DNA from: Pararge aegeria
Lineage: Eukaryota > Arthropoda > Insecta > Lepidoptera > Nymphalidae
Direction: 5' to 3'
Assembly: GCF_905163445.1 (NCBI RefSeq)
Contig: NC_053197.1
Location: 2,542,001 to 2,606,000 of the forward strand
Length of the DNA stretch: 64,000 nucleotides
Shown: positions 12,340 through 23,235 of the stretch, in pieces
Numbering within the stretch: position 1 is the stretch's first letter
Layout: the number at the start of each line of letters is the position of its first letter
Notes under the pieces: generated by a model
Told to the model about the DNA's origin: nothing
The model's input: only the letters and a program-made list of their open reading frames with translations
The model's database searches: none
Made by a program: the position numbers and the translations under genes

Positions 12340-12500
12340 GGTCACGGCCCACGGGTTTCCTCTCAGAATGAGAATGCAGTAGGTCGTAGTCCACCACGCT
12401 GGCCAAGTGGGGATCGGTAGACTTCACACGCCTTTGAGAACATCAAGCAGTACTCTCCGGTGTGCATGTTACCTCTACGTTAAAGCAAGTTATTGTAGGA
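12340..12500 (-). repeat. SINE-2 fragment
   Basis: cacgggtttcctctcagaat, tccaccacgctgg and gcctttgagaacatcaagc match the tail half of SINE-2. The tRNA-like head is missing. Confidence 0.6.
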
Positions 12501-13130
12501 GGCATTGCGATGGTTGCACACTGTAATTTTTTAGACAGAATAACTCAATTCCTAACAACTATCGAAAAAAGGAACGCGTGAAACGTAGACGAACGATTGT
12601 AACAACGAGATAGAGATAGGAAATGCTCCGGTCAGACACGCCGAAGACTCCCGTACATGACACGTCGAAAAGAGACCTAAACTATTGCCCAGAAAAACGT
12701 ACGGTCACGCCAGAAAAAGGATCCCACATTAATTACATTAACGACAAATTACAAATTCAACGATCAATCCGAATTTTCATTATCACTGCAGAATGAATCG
12801 CTTAATCCTAGTAATTATTGGTAATTTCCAGTCAACTGCAGAGTGAGGGATTTCTTTTTTATTTGTAATTAACTCAAATCGCGTCGTATTATTGACCTGT
12901 AATTGCTTTTTCATTCAAATGGCCCGTAGATTAATTGTATGTACTGGACCGGTAATTTAGGCTCTTGTTCTGTGACTGATTCATATACTTTGAAAATCGA
13001 ATGGATTTACCGGCCGGTTTTTATTCATCAATTTTCGGATAAAGCAAGGCATGCGTTTCTCATGCTTCGCATTTTGCAGGCCTCCATTTTCAAGCTGAGT
13101 CGTCATTATCAACCTGATGAATGGACCACT
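12501..13130. other. unassigned DNA upstream of the LRR gene
   Basis: No promoter could be assigned; the transcription start of the LRR gene is not visible here or elsewhere in the window. Confidence 0.35.
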
Positions 13131-13139
13131 ATATAGACC

Positions 13140-13430
13140 ATATTGGACAGAAGCAGGCGTTACTTTGCGGTAATCAATGATATATTATGAAAATTAAGCT
13201 TAATTTGCTATACTCCGCGAAAAGCAATGAACAATTATTCATTGTAAAGTCAACATCTGCTAAGGATGCTCCGGTTTGAGAGCGAAACATGCGTAGAGGG
13301 TACATTGCCGAAGATCTGTTTGGTGTGGAGTATAAGGATTGAAGAAATTATAAATTACACTATACAGATTCTCCTGCTTTTCTCGGAGTATAGCAAATTA
13401 AGCTTAATTTTCATAACAGAAATTCTTCTC
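13140..13430 (+). repeat. SNAP-1, foldback repeat element
   Basis: Perfect 31-bp inverted arms lie at 13187-13217 and 13384-13414 (core gaaaattaagcttaatttgc), extending to about 40 bp with mismatches, around a 166-bp centre. The flank agaagcaggcgttactttgc recurs at 16975, and arm plus centre recur at 40.86 and 53.9 kb. The centre has cgaagatctgtttggtgtgg. It resembles a MITE, but no autonomous partner is visible. Confidence 0.65.
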
Positions 13431-13650
13431 ATAGTAGAGATGAGAGAAGAGATAGGACATCTAATATAAACATACAAATTAAACAATAATAATAATTTGG
13501 TATTCATTTAAAAAAAAGTTAAGTAAATAAATTAGGCTATATTTGCCAAGGTGCATAACTTGAATCTACTAATACGCTCGCAAAGCAATAATTATCCACA
13601 ATGTTTAAACATAAGTTTTAGTAATGACTTCCAACCTTTTAAAAGTATCT

Positions 13651-13663
13651 TTTTTTGTTGCAG
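13651..13663 (+). other. splice acceptor immediately upstream of the start codon
   Basis: A pyrimidine tract followed by CAG (ttttttgttgcag) ends at 13663, ten bases before the ATG at 13674. This is a textbook 3' splice site, so the first part of the mRNA is probably a non-coding exon farther upstream, not identified here. It also supports 13674 as the start: the next in-frame residues give a signal peptide. Confidence 0.65.
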
Positions 13664-13673
13664 ATAAATAAAC

Positions 13674-16600
13674 ATGGAGCGTACACTGGCGAGAATAATG
13701 TACATCTACATTATATTTACGCTTGTGAACGAAATGTCGATAGCAGTCCAAGCGAGGGACAATAGTAAGAGGCGTACCAAAGAGAAATCGGGCGGCTTTC
13801 AAAAGAATATATGCGATATCACGGATCGCGATTCAAAAGTGCACTGCTATTGTGAGAACACGCGGGAGCCCAGAAATGCGACAAAGGCGGAATGCTGGGT
13901 ATTCAACGGCGGCATACCCCGCGACGACCTCATCTGGCAAAGTTTCGCGACACAGCCAACTTTGCAAACTTTGTCTTTCAACGTCCGCGTCGATGGTGCA
14001 TTGGGCTACGTGCCGACCAAAGCGCTTCAGTACTTACAGAGACTTAGATCCATAAACATTAAGTATGGCAACATTGTTGATATTAGCACTTACGCGTTCG
14101 CCAACTTAACCAATTTGAAGGAGGCATCGCTATCGCAAAACCAAGTTGAAATTCTACAACAGTACGCGTTTGCGCATTTACCCAATTTAACAGTGGTAAA
14201 CTTGGAGGAGAATATGATTCTAGAAATCGGAAGAGACTCCTTTTTTGATGTCCCAAAATTGCAGAAGCTAGTTTTGGGTAAAAATAATATCTCATCAATA
14301 AGCAATGGAGCATTCCAGCATGCTTTCAATCTATTGGAACTGGAACTCAATAAAAATAACATATTCCATTTGAATAGACATACGTTTGATGGATTGGCAA
14401 ACTTACGAAGATTGGACCTCAGAAAAAACCGAATATACAATTTGACTGAATTCACGTTCGCCGAACTGTGGAACTTGCAGGAGCTTTTGTTGGGGAAGAA
14501 CGATTTAAAATATATATCAGAGAGAGCGTTTGATGGGTTATCCCAACTTCGAAAGTTGTCCCTCGATGATAATAAACTGGGGTCGCTTCCCTCCGGTTTG
14601 TTCGAGGGCGTGAGGGGCCTCAGTTCCCTAGACCTGCGTTCGAACGAGCTTCACGTGCTAACTTTCGACAACATCAAGCCCATATTGGATAATTTGAAGC
14701 CTTCAGGCAGCAATTTACTCTTGGAAGGTAATTTAATGAATATTTAATACTTCCACTTAGCGTTCGCACGCTTATGATAAACCAAAAACATTTTGAATCT
14801 GTAACGAGGAGACATAGGCGTTTCGTATAACTTTTAAAGGTAACTTAGAAAGAATTTTAATACAAATAGACTAAATGACGTATATTGAGTCAAATAAAAT
14901 CGTAGTATTTTCTGTGGCCATATACATATTAGGAGTTATAATTACCATCGCTTAAAGCAGAAATATTTTATTTCACATGTCTCGACATCCTAAAATAAAA
15001 ATTATAAACAAAACGTCAAAAATATTAAAATAATACTGCTTTAATTTGGTAAGGACGAAGTTGTTATTGTGGACATGTATTCCATTATTGATATACGTTT
15101 CTTGTAATTAAGAATAACATTTTTTCACGAGCAAAAGCAACGCCTAAAGTAAACAAACACTAGGAAAATGAAGGATTTCATTTCTAGAAATATAATAATA
15201 TGATAAATTTATTACTCCATAACATAATAAAAATACAAAACATTGTTTGAATACTAAATAGAAGAGCAATAAAGACCGCAAAAGTGGTTTTATCGCTTGA
15301 AGCTATCTCCTCCAGACAACCTTTGCTCTACTTTAGTAAAAAAGTCATAACAAATCTGCCAAGAAAGCAAAATTAAGAGCAATAGTTTTCTATACTTTCA
15401 AGTCTTTATTTTATTATGGTAAAAGACGAGAAACAAGAAAATCAGCATCGTCCATAAACAAATTTTAAAAAGAGCTACAAAATTATAATTAAATCCCAAA
15501 AGCATTTTAATATTGTAAAATTCTTTTGTTTTATTTCTTTTGGTGGGTATTTTTTAACATAATTTGGTTTTCACCTCACAAAACCAGATCATTTCAACAG
15601 GGCACTTGGAAATTATGGAATAATCTTATGTATTCCCGCAAAAATATAATTGAGGGCTATTCTAGGGACGGATAAATAAATTTCTTATAAACAACACATT
15701 TGTGACTCACTTGCTCGTTTGACCGCTATATATAAACATAAAAAATGTATTTTTTTTAAACAATTTATTTTTCGAAAATCAAGTAACCCCAAAGGCTTAA
15801 CTATTAAATAAGCTAGAGACCCTGATAACTAAAATGAGTGAAAACAAAAAAAAAATTAGTTAGTAAATAAAATGGATACGTTTTCAAGTCACGACGCGTG
15901 GTATTAGATCGCGTATTGTGTTGTGTAAGTATGCCGGGGACTTTTGCAGTTTATTTTCCTATGATTCCTCTGGGTGTTTTAACTTGAGAAGAACTATCTT
16001 CACGATTACCGTGCTAGACGTCCGTGTGAAAGTTTGTTGGCGCGAAATGTTCACCGCCACTTGAACTACTCTTTGTAATAGAGACAAAACCCGTAGCTTA
16101 TATGGTAATGACTTTGTTATGTTCGCGAAATGCAAGTAGGAATACTGTGGGCTGTTTAAGTTGAATAAATTTGTGGGAATTCAAAGTATTTTCCTAATGT
16201 ATGGTCATTAGAATAACACAGTATGAGCGGTATGTTGACCTTTGGACAAATATGTACTCCCAGCTGCTGTCCGAGACTTCGTTTGCTTTTATTTTAGTTC
16301 CATCAAACCCCCGCGGGAATCATACAACGTGTTACGGAATTCCAAAATACTTTTGAATAGGAATCACTTGATTTTACTTTTACATGAAATGTTAGGGCTA
16401 CATCTGATTTCTTTCAAAAAAACTATGGCAATGGTTTACTCAAAAACTATTAGCGTTATAATTTCACAGATAAGTCTCAGATACAGATAATAATGTACTT
16501 CTAAAGGCTCTGAAGTATTATTTCGATTTTCATTCACACGTTGTATATTTTTTTGCATTGAAAACTATACTACATCCGTTTCCAGGATGCAAACTATGAA

Positions 16601-17859
16601 AAATATCAATGTCAAAGTCAGTGCAGTGGTTGAGGTATCATACAAGCAGACACACTTTGATATTTATAACATAGAGTATGGATATCGCTTGCAAGTTCCT
16701 TCCCTGTTCATATGATTTAACATATATTCAATACTAAGAATATTCTTTAAACCACTGCACTGATTGCAAGTAATTTGCTGAGAGGTTCCATACTCCATCT
16801 CTAAATAATTGCATGAGAGCAAGTTCTCTATAAAAGTACAACGTATAGGTCTCATGCATTATAAATATAATTTAACTAGTTTCATCCCCCCGACTTCGTT
16901 TAGCCGTTTTGACGTGATTGAGTTACAAAGTTCCAAACAACTTTAATAACTTTAACATTTAAATATTGGATAGAAGCAGGCGTTACTTTGCGGAAATCCA
17001 TGATTATATGAAATGATAATATTTTACATTTAAAACGAGTGAGTGTTAATTGTAAAAGTAGGCGTAATTTAAATTGCTGATTCTTATTTATTTTGTTGCT
17101 TTGTTAGGACGTCATTGCAGGACTATATTTGTTGTAAAATACAATGTTCCTGTAAACAATCCTCGGGAGTTTGATGTTTTTCCAGCATCAAAAGTTTGTT
17201 ACTCTGCGTCCTTTCAAATAACACTAAGCCAAAAATCTAGTCAATTGGTTGCGTAGTTATCATGTGAAGATAGAACAAACAAACAAACACCCATTCGTAT
17301 TTGTAATATTCATATTGTATGGATAGTAAAAATAACATGTATCTTTATTATGTTCACAGAAAACAACTTCGTTTGTGACTGTAGACTGAAGTGGATTCAC
17401 TCATTAAGAAACGAGACGAAGAGTCAGAACACGAAAGATTCTTTGGAAGGTGTCACATGCAAGATGGACCCACCCATTGTGAGCTCAGCTTACAACAAGA
17501 TACCAGAAGAAGCTACAAACACGAACCAAGACAAATTTAATAGTGGCAATGGTATAGAAAGTTTCACCAAAACTAATACAACAGACAAGAAATTAGATGA
17601 AAACAGGGAAGAGCTTAACGATATAAGCGCAAAGAAAGGTATCAAAAGAAATGTACTAAAGATACCACCAGAAACACTCCCTTGCCCTGTGGAAACTAAA
17701 AAGACAACTGAACTGCCCCATTTCATAGTCGATCCAGTTATCCCAATACAAAATGAAATGAAGACTTTTAGGTTTCAAGAAATGAATGCAGCCGAAAAAA
17801 CATCATCCGTTTTCAGCCTGGTATTATGGAGTTTCTGCTTTGTGTTCTTCTTCACTTAG
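13674..17859 (+). CDS. connectin-like LRR, probably GPI-anchored, cell-surface protein (2 coding exons, join 13674-14727, 17360-17859)
   Basis: The spliced product is 517 residues. Residues 1-27 look like a signal peptide (hydrophobic IYIIFTLV core, ending near AVQA). Residues 47-74 form a Cys-rich N-cap (C47, C58, C60, C74). Nine LRRs start at residues 124, 148, 172, 196, 220, 244, 268, 292 and 316, exactly 24 residues apart, with a weaker one at about 97. The LRRCT begins FVCDCRLKW (C357, C359, then C385). The last 16 residues are strongly hydrophobic and follow a small-residue stretch, as expected for GPI attachment. Exon 1 ends GAAG|GTAATT in phase 1 and exon 2 starts after TTCACAG; the join makes LLLEENNFVCDC, the expected LRR-to-LRRCT transition. 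Several NxS/T sequons (such as NLT, NIS, NET) fit an extracellular protein. Insect connectin is a homophilic adhesion LRR protein of muscles and motor axons. The family call rests on architecture and the N-cap; other GPI- or membrane-anchored insect LRR proteins are the alternative. Confidence 0.8.
14728..17359 (+). other. intron of the connectin-like gene (2,632 bp, phase 1)
   Basis: GT at 14728 and AG at 17358-17359 bound the intron. Read past the donor, exon 1 would add only six residues and stop at 14747. The interior is mostly AT-rich unassigned sequence. It also holds old minus-oriented Helitron fragments (about 16245-16345, 16875-16960 and 17095-17330, recognised by gacttcgttt and by acaaacaaacaaac near the end) and a SNAP-1 piece at about 16967-17010 (agaagcaggcgttactttgc). 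No exon-like open frame was seen in it. Confidence 0.75.
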
Positions 17860-17967
17860 GTGTTGTTAGGTTTACAAATCTAGTCATTATTGTAAGTGAG
17901 ATACAGACTATTTTACATTTTAAAGCTGAAAATTGTAAACGCAATTTAAATTTAGTGAGTACGTGGC

Positions 17968-17973
17968 AATAAA
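17968..17973 (+). terminator. polyadenylation signal AATAAA
   Basis: The canonical hexamer lies 109 bases after the stop codon of the connectin-like gene, in an AT-rich 3' UTR. Cleavage would be expected within about 30 bases. Confidence 0.5.
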
Positions 17974-17974
17974 T

Positions 17975-18164
17975 TGAATCCATAATTAGTATTGACAGGG
18001 ATGTTAATTGCAATTGTAAGCTAAAAGTTATTATCCGATCGTACATAAACATTATATTTAATCATTTCAGTGGCGTTGATTAAAATTTTGAAGATGATAT
18101 TGCTTAATACAGGCTTGGAATCGTTTAATTTAAATATTAATGTATGAAATAACGATATTTGCGA
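17975..18164. other. 3' flank of the LRR gene
   Basis: AT-rich, without recognised elements. It includes the probable cleavage region after the polyA signal. Confidence 0.35.
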
Positions 18165-18210
18165 TTTGGTTTCGTTTACTACTAACCTGATAGTAGTAAA
18201 CGAAACCAAA
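18165..18210. repeat. perfect 20-bp foldback with a 6-base loop
   Basis: 18165-18184 and 18191-18210 are exact reverse complements (core gtttcgtttactacta) around acctga. It matches no repeat family seen here. Confidence 0.75.
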
Positions 18211-18479
18211 AAAATATCATATCATTTATCTAAAGAAAGGTGTGCAAGAATTAACAATCAGGTTTTAGAAAAAAAAACCCATTAGATCGGTACATATATT
18301 TGTACTCTGAGTAATGTGTGGAGCGAAATGCCCATAAAACATGTACTAAACTTATTGAAGCAGACTTTTTGAAGCCTAGTCTACGCCACGATTACTATCA
18401 AATAATCAGCAACTACTCGTACTGTTGGACATTGGAATCCTTGAACCAGCGCGAGCATTATTCTCGGCATTTTGCATCT

Positions 18480-18640
18480 ACTTTTTTAGTGTTCCGGTGC
18501 GATGTCGCGTAGAAACAAATTAGGGGTACGACTACCATACTCCCTAAAAGGTAAGCCCGCTACCATCTAAGACTGCATCATCATTTACCACAAGGTGAGA
18601 TTGCAGTCAAGGACTAACTAGTAGTGGAATAAAAAAAAAC
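18480..18640 (+). repeat. SINE-1 3' half
   Basis: gtgttccggtgcgatgtcgc, agactgcatcatcattta and aaggtgagattgcagtcaa are the SINE-1 3' half, ending in ggaataaaaaaaa. The head is lost. Confidence 0.6.
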
Positions 18641-18927
18641 TCGATGTTAGCCACTTTCTGGAAGTTAGCATCCCAAAGAGGACGTTTTGTCATCATTTAA
18701 TTCTATATATTACATTTTAATTTTATGGAGCGGCTACATAAGTGGCGAATAATTGCATAAAAATAATCTCGGTTTTGGTCTTTGACGATAAAAACTGGCT
18801 CATAAAAATTATTGATCAAAATCTTTTTTGGATGAAAAAATCGATTGCATAGCATATCAGTAAATAGCAATTCACAATATTAATTTGATTAAGGATTAAA
18901 AAAAAAGACGTAGTGAAAGACTATTAG

Positions 18928-19116
18928 AATCGTAAATTGAAATCCAATGGCGTGAATATTGCACGAAGCGTGGCCAAGCGAGCGAACTTTGTCGCGACGA
19001 AACCCTTTGATGCGCGGCAATTTACCGACAGCACTGCGATGGATATTGGTCTCTGCCTGAATGCCGCGATGCTACGAACTGTTTGGCTAGATAATCGTCG
19101 TATCACGAGGCAGTGA
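18928..19116 (+). other. coding-like open segment of unknown identity
   Basis: An open + frame of 62 codons lacks an initial Met, follows an in-frame stop that reads TTAG (a possible splice acceptor), and ends TGA at 19114. It is CpG-rich and higher in GC than the flanks, with balanced amino-acid use; examples are SVAKRANFVATKPFDARQFT and MDIGLCLNAAMLRTVW. I do not recognise the protein. It may be a lone exon, a remnant of a gene or element, or chance. The antisense frame of 71 codons is less protein-like. Confidence 0.25.
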
Positions 19117-20594
19117 AAAAGAGTGTACACGATCCGCACAAACGTTATTTATGCACGCCAATTTATAAACGCTGCTGTGATAGAAAACTTTTTTCATCAA
19201 ACAGGTGACCGCATCGCGACATGTGAATATTGCAATGACATAAGCGGGAGCTTATGTAGCCTTACCATAAGAAATAGAGATTTATAAGTTATAGAAGATT
19301 AATTATTCATTCCTTAAAAATAAAATTTAGGAAACAGGGACATAACAAATGTTAAAGTACATAATGCAAGAAAGATAAATAAATTTAAATCGTGTTTATG
19401 ATAACTTAACATAAATAATTATAAGATTAATTTAAGTGCGCACACAGATACTTTAATAGTATTATAAAATGTAATATATTCACCATAAAATGAATGTTGT
19501 AAATTAATAAAAAAATTATAATTATTATTAGTTTTTATATGCATTCCATATTTAATATAGATTACTCTTCATTATTTTGACACTTTTGAAATACGTATTA
19601 GTAAAAATATTATAGTGCGCAACGCATACATTTTTTTTATTACATTGATTTTCTTTAATTATGAATGAGACTGTTATTTTTACTCCTTTTATAGAAAAAA
19701 TACGTATTATCTATATGAATTTTCTAACAGTGCAGAATTGGATGTGGCCATACAAATTATTTGCTTTAACAATAACGATTTGTAACTTTCAATAAAACTA
19801 GCATATAATCATTAACTAATAGTTGCAACGATGAATCAAGTATAATTTATTCGGTAGGTGCAATATATTTTAACCTATCATAACTTATCACTATCCACTT
19901 TTGGTGGTTTCACATAAATCAACATATTAGCAGCTATGTGCAGACATTATGAGTGAAACAGCTTGAGCAACTTACGCCCGTTTTCACTAAACCGAATGGC
20001 TAGTGATTTAGGCTATGTCTATAGAAAAAACGTTTCACCAAGATGATACATTGTTTACAGTGTAAACCAAAAAAATTTCTTAGATTACATAAGAAGAAAT
20101 AAGGGCTCTTGTTGTATTTTAAATACCAACTTAAAGCAGTAAGACCTGGTACTTACAATCGTTTTCGTCTGCGTAAGTATAGAACGTGCTGCGTTGACGT
20201 ATATTGTGGTTGTAACTTATAGAAATAATACAGATAATCTAATAAATTCTTAAATATATTAATTTGAATTTTAATTAAATAATTATTTGAGGCTTTAAAT
20301 GTAAATGAATATAGCATTTTGAACAGCAAATAAGCATTGAATCTGGGCTGGTATGTTAATCTACGGTGTGCAAATACAATTCCTTTACCTCTTTTCGCCC
20401 TCTATTTATTTATTAATCAATGTGATGCAGTTTTATAAAGTGAAAGATTTAATATAGAGTGACACCCTTAAAGGGTTAGCTAGAATAGGTTAAAGTCATA
20501 ATATATTTTTGCTTTAAAACTTGCGTCCATTTTGGTGTCGAAAAGAATCCTAATTTTTTCGTTTCCTATATCAATATCGGTTCAAAAGGTGTAA
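19117..20594. other. unassigned AT-rich intergenic DNA
   Basis: Nothing recognised over about 1.5 kb, one of the emptiest parts of the window. Confidence 0.4.
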
Positions 20595-20790
20595 CCACCA
20601 TTTATGTCAAGGAAGCCCAATTTATGAGCACTTCTGAAACAACAAGTCAGTCTGTTTGTAGTGAATCTACCATCGGTCCGGAAGGCAGATTCTACCGAGA
20701 AGGGCCAGCAAGAAACTCAGCAAATTGCTCTTTTACAACACCATTTTACAGTTTAACAATATTTAGATTTTTCCTTTCTTGTGACAGAGA
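20595..20790 (-). repeat. LT-1 LINE 3' end
   Basis: gtctgtttgtagtgaatcta, cggaaggcagattctaccg and gaaactcagcaaattgctct match the LT-1 copies at 37.4 and 47.8 kb. Confidence 0.65.
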
Positions 20791-20893
20791 GACATTATAG
20801 ATAAAATGAGAGCCTTATGACTGCATAATCTCCTTAGGAGGAGAATTCATTTAAAATTTGTAACTTCTACACAGAGCATACATACTACAGTTT

Positions 20894-21290
20894 ATGTTCC
20901 TTTACCACCTCGTCAATGGTAGGTTAGCTGCTACCAGTGCCGAGCAGGCCAAGAGGCGTAAATATGAAAACCTGGATAGCAGCTTCATTTTTGTGCCTTT
21001 TGGAGTAGAGACTTTGGGACCGTGGGGTCCGGAGGCAAGAGCCCTTTTCAAAGAATTATCGAAAAGGGTTATCGAGTCGACCGGTGATCCTAGAGCGGGC
21101 AGTAACCTTGGCCAACGAATTAGTCTGGCCATCTAAAGGGGCGCATTGCCCCTGTGGATGGCCAGCATCTTAGGAACTGTGCCTCGCTGCGGTGGTTTCG
21201 AGGACGTTTTAGATTTTATTTAGTTTTAAATAATTTATTTTAGGTTATATTATTAAAACAATTATTTTTAAGAATAAACTTTTTTTTTTG
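20894..21290 (+). pseudogene. LINE ORF C-terminal remnant (VETLGPWGPEA domain) and 3' end
   Basis: The 80-residue open frame 20894-21136 reads AKRRKYENL ... FVPFGVETLGPWGPEA ... STGDPRAGSNLGQRISLAI. This motif set is the conserved C-terminal region that follows the reverse transcriptase in one group of non-LTR retrotransposons, where ISLAIQRG and then SILGT follow. Here a stop interrupts after SLAI; the expected RGALPLW...SILGT continues in frame after it to about 21190. The 3' end runs to the A/T tracts near 21290. No RT domain precedes it, so it is a 5'-truncated, decayed insertion. The family call is from memory of the motif. Confidence 0.6.
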
Positions 21291-21299
21291 TAGTTTTTT

Positions 21300-21548
21300 T
21301 TTTTTTGTGACAGAGCTCGTCCGGGGAAATACCATTGCCATGCTTATTTCTGCCGCTAAGCGGCATTGTTGCAGTTCAAGCTAAATGGCATGTTTACCTG
21401 TGTTGTAATAACACATGAGATTTAACACAGGGCGGCATGTTGTAGGACGTGCTGCTGGCATGCCGTGTGAATTGTTGCTCTGTTTATAGTCGATGGTTTT
21501 CACTTACCATCAGGAGGACCATCTGCTCCGTCTGTCCACTAAAACTGT
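21300..21548 (+). repeat. REP-1 copy, full length
   Basis: gagctcgtccggggaaatac, tctgccgctaagcggcattg, gatttaacaca, tttatagtcgatggttttc and the end ccatctgctccgtctgtcca define a roughly 250-bp unit seen also at 41.6, 51.8 and 63.1 kb. Confidence 0.65.
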
Positions 21549-22430
21549 AAACAAAATTCTAGCTTCAATTCCTATGAACACTTTGATAGGTTATATCTCG
21601 GAAGTTTGAAATTTTAGAATATTTTGTCCTTTCATAATTAAAACTAAATATTTGAGAAACAAATGTAAAAGCACAAAATGCAAGATAAATAAATGTAAGT
21701 ATATTTTTATTATTACTTAAGCTCATTTGTTTCATGAGGATAGAGGTTTTATACATGGCCGTACATACTGTAAAAAAATAACGGTGGATGGATGGAAAAG
21801 AAAAGCTAGACTTCGCTTTGAAACATTTAATTACGATTCGATTCGAGGACTCGATGGATGCTAAGCTATTTTTTATTATTTAAAATAATCATCTGATATT
21901 GTACTCCCATATAAAAATTAGAAGCACCACTTAAATCTTAAATATAACTTATTAAATTTTCGGTTGTACATAATTAATCTAACAAAACATAAATAATTTA
22001 ACAAACACTGATAAAAATCACATAGAACTAGGACTCATTTGCTGTCGCGATTTTAAGTCGTATTTAAGTCTTCTAATCAATAGTCGTACACAGTTTAAAT
22101 AAAAGTAAGTATACTGAATAAAAAAAAAAACATTGGATTGTTATAAAATAATATTATAGTATCAATTTTATCTCATAAGTTACATTTTGCGCGTATCATT
22201 GTATAAATCATTTTGAAAGGGTGTTTTTGTATGAATAAAATTAACTGTGTAATTTCTTTTGTAACTTGTTGTTTTATTGAACTCCCCTACATATCCCATT
22301 CGCATATTAGCTATTTCAGAATAAAAAATTTACTTTTAAAAAAAAAAATCTAAGATCCTTCAAATATCATCAAAATACGTTTAACTACTTTTTTGTGTAG
22401 AAGATAAAAATGATCTTTGTTTATTACTTT
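21549..22430. other. unassigned AT-rich intergenic DNA
   Basis: No recognised repeat or gene. Confidence 0.35.
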
Positions 22431-22433
22431 ACA

Positions 22434-22755
22434 TGTGCAATCTCACCTGGTGTTAAGTGATGAGGTAGTCTATGATGGTTGAGGGGTATTGCGTCTATGA
22501 TGGTTGAGGGGTATACCTTTTAGGGGTATGGCAGTTTTATTAAGCCCATACCCTTAATCGGTGTCTATGCCATGGCATCGTACCGGAACATAAAAATCTC
22601 TTAGCGAAATGTAGGTGAAAACTATTGACGGCGTAGCCTCCCACCAGACCAGACCAGAGACAGAAAGTTCTGAAATTATAAATTCCCAAATCGCCACTGC
22701 CGGGAATCGAACCCGTAACCTCAAACAACGCTCAACGCTGCACCAGGGAGGTCGT
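22434..22755 (-). repeat. SINE-1 copy with a 25-bp internal tandem duplication
   Basis: The head on the minus strand has ggttcgattcccggcagtgg. The middle gggaggctacgcc and ggtctggtctggtggg are diagnostic. The block gtctatgatggttgaggggt is duplicated at 22468 and 22493. Confidence 0.7.
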
Positions 22756-22884
22756 CAAATCTATCCCACAAGAACCGTGATTTAAACGGGATTAAAAAAA
22801 CCCTATATTAAATAAAAACTGTTTCTGTGTTGCTGCGAGATCGAAGCACAAACAAATAAACACTATATTTATATCATTAATCAT

Positions 22885-22990
22885 CATCATATCTACACAT
22901 TACCGACGTACTACAGGCACGGGTCCCCTCCCATAATAAGAAGGGGTTAAGGCCTTAGTCCACCACGCTGGTCCAGTGCGGATTGGTTTA
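22885..22990 (-). repeat. SINE-2 3' fragment
   Basis: gcacgggtcccctcccataa, gaaggggttaaggcc and tccaccacgctgg. It breaks off after gcggattggtt, where a SINE-1 copy begins. Confidence 0.6.
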
Positions 22991-23004
22991 GGTACATTTA
23001 TTAT

Positions 23005-23235
23005 TATTCCACTACAAGTTAACTCTTGACTGCAATCTTACCTGGTACTTAGTCTAAGATTGTAGCGGGCTTACTCGTAATCGGTTTCTATGCAACGTCG
23101 CACCGGAAAACTAAATCGCTTAGCGGCACGTATTTGTCGGTAGGATGGTAACTAGTCGCCGCCAAAGCCTCACACCAGACCAGAGAAAATTCAGAAATTG
23201 TACATTACCATATTGCACTTGCCAGGAATCGAGGG
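23005..23235 (-). repeat. SINE-1 copy
   Basis: The reverse of the SINE-1 consensus: ttgactgcaatcttacctgg, ccgccaaagcctcacaccag and tgccaggaatcga. Confidence 0.65.

Noticed and set aside
14090..14455. 121-codon minus-strand frame inside the LRR exon
   Set aside because: Antisense shadow of the LRR coding region; leucine-rich repeats often leave the opposite frame open.
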